Assembly: GCF_932526225.1 (NCBI RefSeq)
Contig: NC_064036.1
Span: forward strand, 19,242,953-19,306,952
Origin: Nematostella vectensis
Taxonomy: Eukaryota > Cnidaria > Anthozoa > Actiniaria > Edwardsiidae
DNA: 64,000 nucleotides
Direction of reading: 5' to 3'
The notes under the pieces were generated by a model, which did no database searches, was not told where the DNA came from, and saw only the letters and a list, made by a program, of their open reading frames with translations. How positions within the stretch are numbered: position 1 is the first letter of the stretch; every line of letters starts with the position of its first letter. The translations under genes and the position numbers were made by a program. This document shows, in pieces, positions 49,701 through 58,678 of this stretch.

Positions 49701-52700
49701 TCAGATAATACTTACCTCTCTACTCTTGGAGCTGTCCGTCAGATAATACTTACCTCTCTACTCTTGGAGCTGTCCGTCAGATAATACTTACCTCTTTACT
49801 GTTGGAACTGTCCGTCAGATAATACTTACCTCTCTACTGTTGGAGCTGTCCGTCAGATAATACTTACCTCTCTACTGCTGGAGCTGTTCGTCAGATAATA
49901 CTTACCTCTCTACTGTTGGAGCTGTCCGTCAGATAATACTTACCTCTCTACTGTTGGAACTGTTCGTCAGATAATACTTACCTCTCTACTGTTGGAGCTG
50001 TTCGTCAGATAATACTTACCTCTCTACTGTTGGAGCTGTCCGTCAGATAATACTTACCTCTCTACTCTTGGAGCTGTCCGTCAGATAATACTTACCTCTC
50101 TACTGTTGGAGCTGTCCGTCAGATAATACTTAACAGCGGCGTAGCAAGAATAATTAACAGGAGGGGGCCAAAAGGCATTTTCTCCTGTATTTTAGATATT
50201 GTCTCACACAATTACTGTATTTTTTGCTTCTAAAAGGGGGGGCGGGCCCCCTGGGCCTCCCCCTGGCTACGCCCCTGCTTAACTCTACTGTTGGAGCTGT
50301 CCATCAGATAATACTCACCTCTCTACTGTTGGAACTGTCCGTCAGATAATACTCACCTCTCTACTGTTGGAGCTGTCCGTCAGATAATACTCACCTCTCT
50401 ACTGTTGGAGCTGTCCGTCAGATAATACTCACCTCTCTACTGTTGGAACTGTCCGTCAGATAATACTCACCTCTCTACTCTTGGAGCTGTCCGTCAGATA
50501 ATACACACCTCTCTACTGTTGGAGCTGTTCGTCAGATAATACTTACCTCTGTACTGTTGGAACTGTTCGTCAGATAATACTTACCTCTCTACTGTTGGAG
50601 CTGTTCGTCAAATAATAAGTCCTCTCCAGGCCCGTCTTCCCTGTTCCCAACTAAAACAAACAAAATCAAGTACACATAAGGCGTCTTTACAGTTGCTTCT
50701 CGCTCCTGTCTCTTCAGCAGTTTAACAAAGCATCAAGTAATACTCTAAGTTACAACAAAAGGCCCAGTGAAGGTGAACCAGCCAAATCAGAGATTTGTCA
50801 TGCCAGCAAGTGACATCTCTTACAAAGAAATTGCAAATATCTTGATAAATGTTTCAATTAAGCATGTAATACGCAGTTCATCAGGCTTAACGTCCTTATC
50901 CGAGAAAACGAGGAATTCACAGTTTCCACAGCACCGATGTAGTTTTTAACACCTTTCTTCACAAAGTCAGGTCAATCAAGTTGTAACGTTTTTGTCAGCT
51001 GGATCTTATTGCTGTCATGAGCGTGAAAATTCGTTTGAAACATCGGGAGAAAACAATTGCATTGCTGATAGTTGAGTTGGATTTAAAGGGGGTAAAATTA
51101 CAGCAAATATATGAAGGGAAAATTGATTTTGGTTCAAGCGGATTTGTTCGGGTTAATGGGCGTCAACTGTATCAGGACCGGTGATCTTATTCAAAGTTAT
51201 GTTTTATTTGATAAAAGCTGTATACCTCAAAAATTACTAGTCACGGGAGCTAGATATGCTCTCACGCGTTTCCCCCTAAAAGCATAAACCTCACCTGAAT
51301 TATGTATGAGTTTGAATTATGTGGGTCCGCGTTCACTGACACGCCAATCAGCGGCTGATTCCCGTGCTCGCCGACCAGCTCCCGGTTCATCTTTGCCAAT
51401 CGCTTGAGGAATGGGACCGAGCTAACGTTCCCTGTGGTGTCAGGGGTCACGTGCCAACCCCCAAAGTCCCGGATGAACATTTTTAAAGCCCCGTCTCTCC
51501 TTATGTTAACCGCGTCGGTATCGATGCAGGATGAGTAAAACTTGTGAGTCTTCATCACCGCTTGGTTCTGTAAAACAGGTCACGTGGAAAGTAGGGTGAA
51601 GGACATATCACTGGGAGCGGGGGTTAGTAGATAAATAACAATATTTATATATTGCAAAAGGTATATTGTGAAATTTACCATTAATTAGTGATTTCCAGTG
51701 ATAAATATTGAGGCGAAAATATCGCTCTGGGCCTTGAATACTCATAACACTCTTTACACTACAAACACCCTTGTCTCTGTCTTATTGCGCACCATTTACT
51801 GTATGCTGTGATGTCATACGTGCATTATCGGAGGAGTGACGCACGCTGAATGAGATGTATTTGTCGAATAAAGTGTAACGCAAGTAACATGTAACGCAAC
51901 GTGTCTCTTCGTAACGTAATATCTTCGTACCGTATTATAGTTTTCAGGAGCAGCCTCCATAGCGGTCTTGAGAAGGGCGTAGTTTTTCTCGGAGACCATT
52001 GACAGCCCTGTCTTGTAGGTCTCGCCAGCCTTGAGTTTGTTGCTGTCCATCCACCCGCCGCACGCGTATTCGTAGAAATTATCACATGGATCTACACTCT
52101 GATTCAACTGCTGTATCACATCTACAGAGAGAGGGGAAGACACACTGTATCACATCTACTGAAAGAGGGGAAACACTTTGTATCACATTCACTGAGAGAG
52201 GGGAAGATACGCTGTATCACATTCACTGAGAGAGGGGAAAACACGCTGTATCACATTCACTGAGAGAGGGGAAAACACGCTGTATCGCATCTACAGAGAG
52301 AGGGGAAACACGCTGTATCACATTTACTGAAAGAGGGGAAAACACGCTGTATCACATTAACTGAGAGAGGGGAAAACACGATGTATCACATTCACTGAGA
52401 GAGGGGAAAACACGCTGTATCACATCTACAGAGAGAGGGGAAAACACGCTGTATCACATCTACAGAGAGAGGGGAAGACACGATGTATCACATCTACAGA
52501 GGGAGGGGAAACACGATGTATCACATTCACTGAGAGAGGGGAAAACACGATGTATCACATTCACTGAGAGAGGGGAAAACACGCTGTATCACATCTACAG
52601 AGAGAGGGGGAACACGCTGTATCACATCTACATAGAAAGGGGGAAACACGCTGTATCACATTCACTGAGAGAGGGGAAAACACGCTGTATCGCAAGTACA

Positions 52701-55700
52701 CAAGCGCGACAGAATAATGTGAACCGGACGAACACAAGCGCAACAAAATAATGTGAAGCGGACGAACACAAGCGCAACAGGATAATGTGAAGCGGACGAA
52801 CACAAGCGCGATAAAATAATGTGAAGCGGACGAACGCAAGCGCGACAAAATAATGTGAACCGGACGAACACAAGCGCAACAGGATAATGTGAACCGGACG
52901 AACACAAGCGCGCAATAATAATGTGAACCGGACGAAAACAAGCGCGCAATAATAATGTGAACCGGACGAACACAAGCGCGACAAAATAATATGAAGCGGA
53001 CGAACACAAGCGCGACAAAATAATGTGAACCGGACGAACGCAAGCGCGACAAAATAATGTGAACCGGACGAACACAAGCGCGACAAAATAATGTGAAGCG
53101 GACGAACGCAAACGCGACAAAATAATGTGAACCGGACGAAAACAAGCGCGACAGAATAATGTGAACCGGACAAACTCAAGCGCGACAGAATAATGTGAAC
53201 CGGACGAACATAAGCGCGACAGAATAATGTGAACCGGACAAACGGAAGCGCGACAGAATAATGTGAACCGGACGAACACAAGCGCAACAAAATAATGTGA
53301 AGCGGACGAACACAAGCGCAACAGGATAATGTGAAGCGGACGAACACAAGCGCGATAAAATAATGTGAAGCGGACGAACGCAAGCGCGACAAAATAATGT
53401 GAACCGGACGAACACAAGCGCAACAGGATAATGTGAACCGGACGAACACAAGCGCGCAATAATAATGTGAGCCGGACGAAAACAAGCGCGCAATAATAAT
53501 GTGAACCGGACGAACACAAGCGCGACAAAATAATATGAAGCGGACGAACACAAGCGCGACAAAATAATGTGAACCGGACGAACGCAAGCGCGACAAAATA
53601 ATGTGAACCGGACGAACACAAGCGCGACAAAATAATGTGAAGCGGACGAACGCAAACGCGACAAAATAATGTGAACCGGACGAAAACAAGCGCGACAGAA
53701 TAATGTGAACCGGACGAACTCAAGCGCGACAGAATAATGTGAACCGGACGGACATAAGCGCGACAGAATAATGTGAACCGGACAAACGGAAATGCGACAG
53801 AATAATGTAAACCGGACAAACGGAAGCGCTACAGAATAATGTGAACCGGACGAACACAAGCGCACAATAAAAATGTGAACCGGACGAATACAAGCGCGAC
53901 AAAATAATGTGAACCGGACAAACGCAAGCGCGACAGAATAATTAGAACCGGACGAACACAAGCGCGGCAGAATAATGTGAACCGGACATACACAAGCGCA
54001 CAAGAATAATGTGAACCGGACGAACGCAAGCGCGACAGAATTATTAAAACCGGACGAACACAAGCGCAACATAATAATATGAACAGGACGAACACAAGCG
54101 CACAAGAATAATGTGAACCGGACGAACACAAGCGCTACAAAATCATGTGAACCGGACGAACACAAGCGCGACAAAATAATGTGAACCGGACGAACACAAG
54201 CGCACAAGAAAAATGTAAACCGGACGAACAAATTGCAAAAAAAAACATACATATTGTTATTTCATTATGTAAGTTTTTCAATATATTTAAAAAAACAGAA
54301 ACAAACCGCGCTTCAATACAAGGAAATAGACATCCATCCGTCAAACTAAATTATAACTTAATCAAAAATCACGTTCTCAAAACGGAGCTCTCATAACTAA
54401 ACCACTAAAATAATGAAAATCTGAAATTACGCATATGTAGTCTACTTTCCATTAACCAAAAACATTTAGAATAAGTATTAGACTACACCATAGACTGTAG
54501 CATACGAAAGAACTCACTTAAATGTGATCTGAAACGAAAAATTTTAATGATGTAAAAAAAAAAACAGATGTCCGCACAGCATAAATTTGCTTGCGATTAA
54601 GATAATGTAACACGGTACACTTGTAGAATTCTATCACAATACATACTGTAAGCGGCGAAGACACAAGCCTGGCTATCACACCGTGGTGGCGAAGGGACAA
54701 CAGTTTTGCCACGCTCAAGAGAGAATAAAACTATAAAAACCACACATAATACGAGCAGAACGGCACAGCAAATGACAAGAGCTTTGAATTTGGAATAATG
54801 TCGAAGCTTGTACTTTACATTAAAATCTTCTGCGTCATCTTCTGTGGAATCCTGAGGAAAACACAAAGAAATTTCCGGGCGAGTTTTTGAAAGAAACGGT
54901 AAATTTGTAAATAAAAGATAGTGTTTTACCATCACCATTCAGTACCATGCGAGGGATAGCAGTCTGCGAGCGAGGCGAAACCTTGAATATATTATCTATA
55001 ATGTATATTGTCTATAATGGAACGCACATCCGGGGAGCTACATTTAACACAATATTGATAATAAAGCCGTTCAGCTTTCATCTAGACCATCTGCCGTTAT
55101 TCGAAAAAAAAAAAACACTGCGCGTGATAAATTAAAGAAAAGCAATAAATTATTGCGTATTGCGATACATTGTAGTGAGACGGCTGTGGGGAAATACCCT
55201 GGTTTCAGACCTCAAACGTCTCTCTATTTAGTGGCCTCTGGAACCAGGATAGTGGGGAAAGGAGATCTTGGAAGATCTCGGAAGGATCTCTTTCTCCCAT
55301 ACTTCTACCTCTCATAATTAGAATCTCTCTGAAGGCCTATTCACACGTGCGACTGGGTTGCCGTTTTTGCGCCGATTTTTATCGCACCGAAAGCGAGTTT
55401 GTAAACAGCTCGAAACTTTTGAAAAATCGCTGCAACTTCTACTAAAATCACCATTTTTTTTTCGAGCCAAGGCAACTAACAGTGCAATTTTAACACTGCA
55501 GGGAATGATGGAGCAGTTTTCGACTATTCCCAGCCTATCGCAGCCAAGTGCGATCTGGTGTGAAAAAAATCGCAGCTGGTGTCGCGTGACAAAATTAAAC
55601 AGGCCAGGTACACAGGTAGTCTGCTTAGCAGCCGCACAGTGTCACGCACGTTCAAGGCACTAGGAGCGCCTTCTTAGTGACTAGGTACCAAGACTGGCTC

Positions 55701-57197
55701 GACTATACTGACCGTATTAACAAGGTTTCATTATCATTTGAAGAGCATTGTGTCTGTCCTATGTCACGCTAAAACAGAGTTTAAGCGTGACAGAGGACGC
55801 ACTTTAGTGCCCGTATTAACAAGGTTGAATTATCATAAGAAGAGCAGTATGTCTGACCTCTGCCACGTTAAAACAGAATTTGAGCGTGACAGAGGTCGCA
55901 CTACACCGCACAGGACTGTAAGATAAGTTTTCCCTACCGAAAGCTATCGCCACACAGTCATATCCAGTGCAGAACAATGGCACTTCCTCCTTAGGCGTAG
56001 TCTGAGATTTCGTCTTCTCAACGGCGTACAATGCGATAAATATTACACAAATCAAACTTATAATGATGGTGAGGGCAAGCAGAACTCTAAATTTGCCGAA
56101 ATGCCGCAGTTTGTACTTGACATCTCCCCCAGCATCTCCCTCGTAAAAATCATCCGTAGAGGTCCCGAATGGCTGGGCGAGAGACATGGCAAATATCTCG
56201 CTAATTAAGATACCGGGAAGAGAGGGCCAATTTTGTTAGAAACCGTGTCTAAACTAGAGAGAAGAGTGCCGGTAACCAGACACCGGAAAACCAAGTGTGC
56301 AGAGTTCACGACACAACACTCTCAAGTTTCAAATTAATTTTTTACTAATAAATAAAAACAACTCTCTCGCGTGTTTTTTTAAGGTGAAAAGCACTCTTTT
56401 TTTAATGTAACTATTATCGTGATTGCTATCTGCCCTAATATTCGTCATCTGTTTTCCCACAGTCCTATTGGCATTCATAAATGGCAACAAAAAGCTGTCC
56501 GATATTGCTCACACATACAACATACATACTTCGTTGAGGCATAGCAGTCCCTGAACTCTTCAAGGGACTCCCAACCCCTTTTTTCCCCATGAAGGTCCAT
56601 AAATAGACTCCTTCGCAGCCCCTAGCATTCGGATTCACACAACGCTCCTCTATGTTGGGCTCCTCCGAAAACACCAACTTTGAGAATGCCATCTTTATTA
56701 TTTTGTCTGATTAACCCCTGACTGCTTGACTCAGTGTCCAATGTCGCGTTGGGTTGTAGTGTTGTCAGTTGTCTTTGCGTTTGTCAAAGGCATTGTTTCC
56801 AAGTTAGTAACAAGAGCGCAGCATGAAACATCTAGCTTTATAAAAACATAGCAAACGCTTATAAAGACAGAACAAACGCATTAGACAAAAGCGGTGCTCT
56901 GATCTATACAAAAAGGGTTAGCGTTCGTATGTACGGTAAATAGATGCAGGGGTGCTAAATAGCATAACAAGTAATTGATCAGAAAAGTCACTTACCATAA
57001 GCAGCAAATAGGCAGTCTTTGCTGTTACAAATAGCAGTTTTTTCCGCTTCCTTTTTCTCCTGCTTTTCTAGTGCATACAAAGTGACAAAAACCACGCAGA
57101 TGATTAAAAGTATGAAAATAACGGAAATCAAGAAGATTCTATCCCTTCCTCCAAAGCGCGCGCGGTATTCCAGTACATCTTCTGGGATATAACCCAT
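34791..57197 (-). CDS. M13 zinc metallopeptidase (neprilysin/ECE-like), C-terminal exons missing
   Basis: Type II membrane ectopeptidase. A first exon (57197-56996, 56187-55938 or 54851-54647) joins exons 52121-51931, 51567-51295, 50650-50585, 43934-43818, 43069-42944, 39896-39760, 39522-39291, 39214-39116, 38625-38548, 37873-37773, 37668-37610, 37225-37183, 36744-36677, 36608-36484, 35791-35726 and 34886-34791. All borders are GT-AG and all phases agree, giving 709 residues with the middle first exon. Family motifs in order: TM anchor, Cxxxx[51 protein letters not shown], zinc site HEITH (His604, Glu605, His608) and ENIADNGG (Glu664, Asp668). It should cleave small extracellular peptides. 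The terminal 50-60 residues (WC to CxVW) were not found downstream. Eight introns hold minisatellites, four of them copied from its own splice junctions. Confidence 0.9.
36745..37115 (-). repeat. 38-bp array copied from the exon-14 3' splice site (catalytic exon)
   Basis: On the gene strand each unit reads ATATCTGAACTATGG, TAACC, CTGTGTTTCTGATGACAG. The first part equals the first 15 bases of exon 14 (36744 downward), the last part is its acceptor. About nine copies stand upstream of the true acceptor. The nearest two or three keep the AG; the far ones have mutated it (ATAATGACATAC). Confidence 0.9.
37915..38412. repeat. CATCAT-rich tandem repeat in the M13 gene
   Basis: About 19 units of GACCATCAACTAGTCATCAT with a variable number of CAT triplets (24-30 bases), in the intron between the exons at 38548 and 37873. 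No copy of an exon edge is included. Confidence 0.92.
38733..38912. repeat. 35-bp tandem repeat, five copies, in an M13 intron
   Basis: Units of TATCATCTGATAGGTCTAGC plus CCGATGTTTTGCTGT, between the exons ending 39116 and starting 38625. Confidence 0.9.
39897..40615. other. M13 intron, unique part
   Basis: Non-repetitive portion of the intron between the exons at 42944 and 39896. No exon, RNA gene or transposon recognised. Confidence 0.5.
40616..42925 (-). repeat. 43-bp minisatellite in the M13 intron after exon 6
   Basis: About 54 units; on the gene strand CTGGTACGTCTATCAGTGTT followed by TTTGTCTCTTCGTCTGTCTT and TGT. It begins about 20 bases after the exon-6 donor. Shorter units (loss of a few bases in ACAGAC) and ATAC/AAAATA variants recur in blocks (about 387 bp apart at 41813 and 42201). 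All three gene-strand frames are free of stops across the array, which produces spurious open frames of over 600 codons. Confidence 0.97.
43070..43680 (-). repeat. 27-32-bp array copied from the exon-6 3' splice site
   Basis: On the gene strand each unit reads ATCGAACATG, TTATATCGT, GTTTGCAG. This is the first ten bases of exon 6 (43069 downward) plus its acceptor. About 20 copies precede the true acceptor; those near the exon are 27 bases, the distal ones 31-32 (extra CTCGT). Nearly all keep TTTGCAG. Confidence 0.92.
44155..44240. repeat. Two-copy AT-rich palindromic repeat
   Basis: AATTATATCAATTGTAATAT and AATCAATTGTAATT occur twice about 40 bases apart; each is itself close to palindromic. 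It lies in the intron between M13 exons 4 and 5. Confidence 0.8.
44320..50584 (-). repeat. 38-bp array of about 165 copies of the exon-4 end and its 5' splice site
   Basis: On the gene strand each unit is TATTATCTGACGAAC, AGCTCCAACAGTAGAGAG, then GTRAG. The first 33 bases equal the last 33 bases of exon 4 (residues [11 protein letters not shown]) except one synonymous change, and GTRAGTAT is the consensus 5' splice site. Donor variants are GTAAGT, GTGAGT and GTGTGT. The real exon end at 50585 is the terminal unit. An 18-unit (684-bp) higher-order copy is visible (about 44741 and 45425). A TTAA-flanked insertion interrupts at 50134-50278. Confidence 0.95.
50134..50278. mobile_element. 145-bp TTAA-flanked miniature element inside the splice-donor array
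   Basis: The ends CAGCGGCGTAGC and GGCTACGCCCCTGC are imperfect inverted repeats, flanked on both sides by TTAA (50130-50133 and 50279-50282), the target duplication of piggyBac-type elements. No coding capacity. It interrupts a repeat unit, so it arrived after the array had formed. Confidence 0.6.
50651..51294. other. M13 intron between exons 3 and 4, unique
   Basis: No repeat array, exon or element recognised in this 644-bp intron; it contrasts with the next intron, which is 6.6 kb and almost wholly repeats. Confidence 0.5.
52122..52697 (-). repeat. 34-bp array copied from the exon-2 3' splice site
   Basis: On the gene strand units read ATGTGATACAGC, GTGTTTTCCC, CTCTCTCTGTAG. This is the first 12 bases of exon 2 (52121 downward) preceded by its pyrimidine tract and acceptor. 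About 17 copies precede the real junction. Two versions alternate: TCTCTGTAG|ATGTGATAC and TCTCTCAG|TGAATGTGATAC, both keeping an AG after a pyrimidine tract. Confidence 0.92.
52698..54236. repeat. 34-bp minisatellite abutting the exon-2 acceptor array
   Basis: About 45 units of GACGAACACAAGCGCGACAA plus AATAATGTGAACCG. It has the same period as the neighbouring acceptor array but an unrelated sequence. A 16-unit (544-bp) block is duplicated (about 52740 and 53284). Stop-free stretches of over 350 codons on the minus strand are repeat artefacts. Confidence 0.95.
54647..54851 (-). CDS. M13 alternative first/second exon C (membrane anchor)
   Basis: This exon encodes an acidic cytoplasmic stretch ([20 protein letters not shown]), a transmembrane segment ([20 protein letters not shown]) and [11 protein letters not shown], then a phase-1 donor TACA|GTATGT compatible with exon 2. 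A strong acceptor (TTTGTGTTTTCCTCAG) ends just before 54851, so this may be an internal exon fed by a separate 5' exon. Otherwise translation could start at an ATG at 54938. It is clearly paralogous to exon B. Confidence 0.7.
55709..55905. repeat. Two-copy tandem repeat of about 98 bases
   Basis: CCGTATTAACAAGGTT opens both copies (55709 and 55810), and both hold an internal inverted repeat (GTCACGCTAAAACAGAGTTT / AAGCGTGACA in the first). Copies are about 85 percent identical. It lies between exons B and C of the M13 gene. Confidence 0.75.
55938..56187 (-). CDS. M13 alternative first exon B (start codon, TM anchor)
   Basis: ATG at 56187 opens [20 protein letters not shown], then [13 protein letters not shown], a transmembrane helix at about residues 35-55 ([20 protein letters not shown]), a short stalk and [11 protein letters not shown]. 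The phase-1 donor TTTCG|GTAGGG fits exon 2. The type II orientation and the Cys pair match the start of M13 ectodomains. It is the most complete of the three first exons. Confidence 0.8.
56996..57197 (-). CDS. M13 alternative first exon A (start codon, TM anchor)
   Basis: ATG at 57197 opens [19 protein letters not shown], a transmembrane segment ([20 protein letters not shown]), a charged stalk and [11 protein letters not shown]. The phase-1 donor TTATG|GTAAGTGA is compatible with exon 2. The cytoplasmic tail differs completely from exons B and C, so use of this promoter would change trafficking signals but not the catalytic domain. It could also belong to a neighbouring M13 paralogue outside the window. 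Confidence 0.72.
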
Positions 57198-57807
57198 TGC
57201 TGGGGAGATTTGGAACTCTGTTCACGGAAGTATTCGACACAACTCCTTGAGTAAAATACACTCCAGCGATGTTGATAATACCCGAACTTGCATAGCGACG
57301 CTGACATCCGAAGAGGATTTGATGTTTATTGTTGTTGGTCACTTACGCAAATAAATGGTGATTAAAGAGTGCTGTTACTCAGGGTCACGCGTTGAAGAGA
57401 TTTTAAAATTTAATATTAAGATTGATAAAAAATCGAGAAATGAACAAAACCCTTCATCGAGCGAATAAATACAGTAAAGAAATATATAACCAACTATAAT
57501 CATCGTATTTTAGAAACGTTTATAAACGTTAAAATAGTACAAATTTAATGCGAAATTCCTACATTCCGTGCTCAATTTGAGCATTGCTAATTCTAAATCC
57601 TTAGCATTGCATGTGTGCCATCAGCAGGCTTAATCTCGCACCTAAAACCCTACTTATCTGGCAGTTGTTAATAACCTCAAGTTTCAAGAGTAACAGGTTA
57701 TTTCTAGGTGTACTAAACGCTCCCACAAATAAGACCGGGCTAGCGTGATGCCAATTGTGCGGATCACGCATGCGACCTTTGCTAGATGAAGTTTAACTGA
57801 GGCAAAC

Positions 57808-57864
57808 CGGCTATGCCATGCTGACGAGTCCTAATAAGGACGAAACAGCTGTCCATGTTTGCCG
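57808..57864 (+). ncRNA. Type I hammerhead ribozyme, intact core, second copy
   Basis: CUGACGA (57821-57827), stem II GUCC/GGAC with loop UAAUAA, GAAA (57842-57845), minimal stem III and GUC cleavage after 57853. Compared with the copy at 10362 it has one stem I change (GUUUG instead of GGUUG), which removes the fifth pair of the inner stem but leaves four. Confidence 0.88.
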
Positions 57865-58157
57865 AACTGCACGGGTAATAGACTGTGCTAGCGTCCCGTC
57901 TTGGCCCGACTGGTGCCAATGTGTGTATGCAGTGTGCTTCTAAAATCCACATTTATGTATACATACTCGCAAGGATAGTTTGGCTATCCGACGGAGTTTT
58001 AGACTAGCAAAGGTCGCATGCGTGATCCGCACAATTGGCATCACGCTAGCCCGGTCGCAGCTCTAGATCCCACATGGATCTGAGCTGTGGTTTAAAGCAC
58101 TTCGTTCGAGTCGAAGTCGCCCTGCAGTGTTTTTGCCGATGAAGTTTAACTGAGGCA

Positions 58158-58194
58158 AACCGGCTATGGACGAAACAGCTGTCCATGGTTGCCG
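58158..58194 (+). pseudogene. Hammerhead ribozyme with deleted catalytic core
   Basis: CGGCTATG is joined directly to GACGAAACAGCTGTCCATGG. Relative to the other two copies 23 bases are missing, including CUGACGA and the 5' half of stem II. The GAAA box, stem III and cleavage triplet remain. It cannot fold as a hammerhead. Confidence 0.8.
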
Positions 58195-58678
58195 AACTGC
58201 ACGGGTAATAGACTGTGCTAGCGTCCCGTCTTGGCCCGACTGGTGCCAATGTGTGTATGCTAGTGTGCTTCTAAAGTCCACATTTCTGATACACCAGCAC
58301 ACAAACAAAAGCTAGACATCTTATCAAAAGACCTTTCGGATGGCATTGACTGGAGGTTCGATCGAAAGCAAAATTCCTTATACATTGCGTATTTCCAAGT
58401 TGGTATTTCGTATTCAACGTTTATCGGTCATTTCGCCAGAGCCTGGGTTACCTGTGCCGCACATGTGAGCCCGCGGTATAGGAGCCGCCATTTTGAACCT
58501 TGGAGGCTCTCTGTGTTGTTTTTGGCTTGTGTTTCTTTCTACCAAAAAGCGACAACAAAGCCGACATCCACTATCATCAGCAGTTCAGGAGAAGGTTAAG
58601 GAGCATATAAAATAGTCTATTCATTTTAGAGTGTTTTTTTAAAACGAAGATTCACCCTACTGAAAAGCGGTCGACAGC

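Larger units (their letters stand above)
57733..58285 (+). mobile_element. Two-unit hammerhead-ribozyme element with inverted end
   Basis: Two hammerhead regions lie 330 bases apart, both followed by the same downstream sequence ending GTCCACATTT or ATCCACATTT. The second unit (from about 57994) matches the single unit at 10228-10511 almost base for base. The left part of the first unit (57733-57786) is an inverted copy of 57999-58053, so the element has inverted outer arms. No protein is encoded. The tandem layout is what retrozyme-like or Penelope-type insertions produce. Confidence 0.65.

Noticed and set aside
44320-50610. Regular array considered as a CRISPR
   Set aside because: Repeats are contiguous without unique spacers and the locus is clearly a eukaryotic intron; the same applies to every other array here.
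52561-54252. Open frames of 194-385 codons ([20 protein letters not shown] repeats)
   Set aside because: Frame-shifted readings of the 34-bp minisatellite; no start context, domain or splice support.
56465-56692. Possible extra 5' exon of the M13 gene ([17 protein letters not shown])
   Set aside because: No donor in the phase required by exon C and no membrane segment; not supportable.
58046-58308. Minus-strand open frames of 67 and 81 codons
   Set aside because: They are antisense to the hammerhead element and have no protein features.
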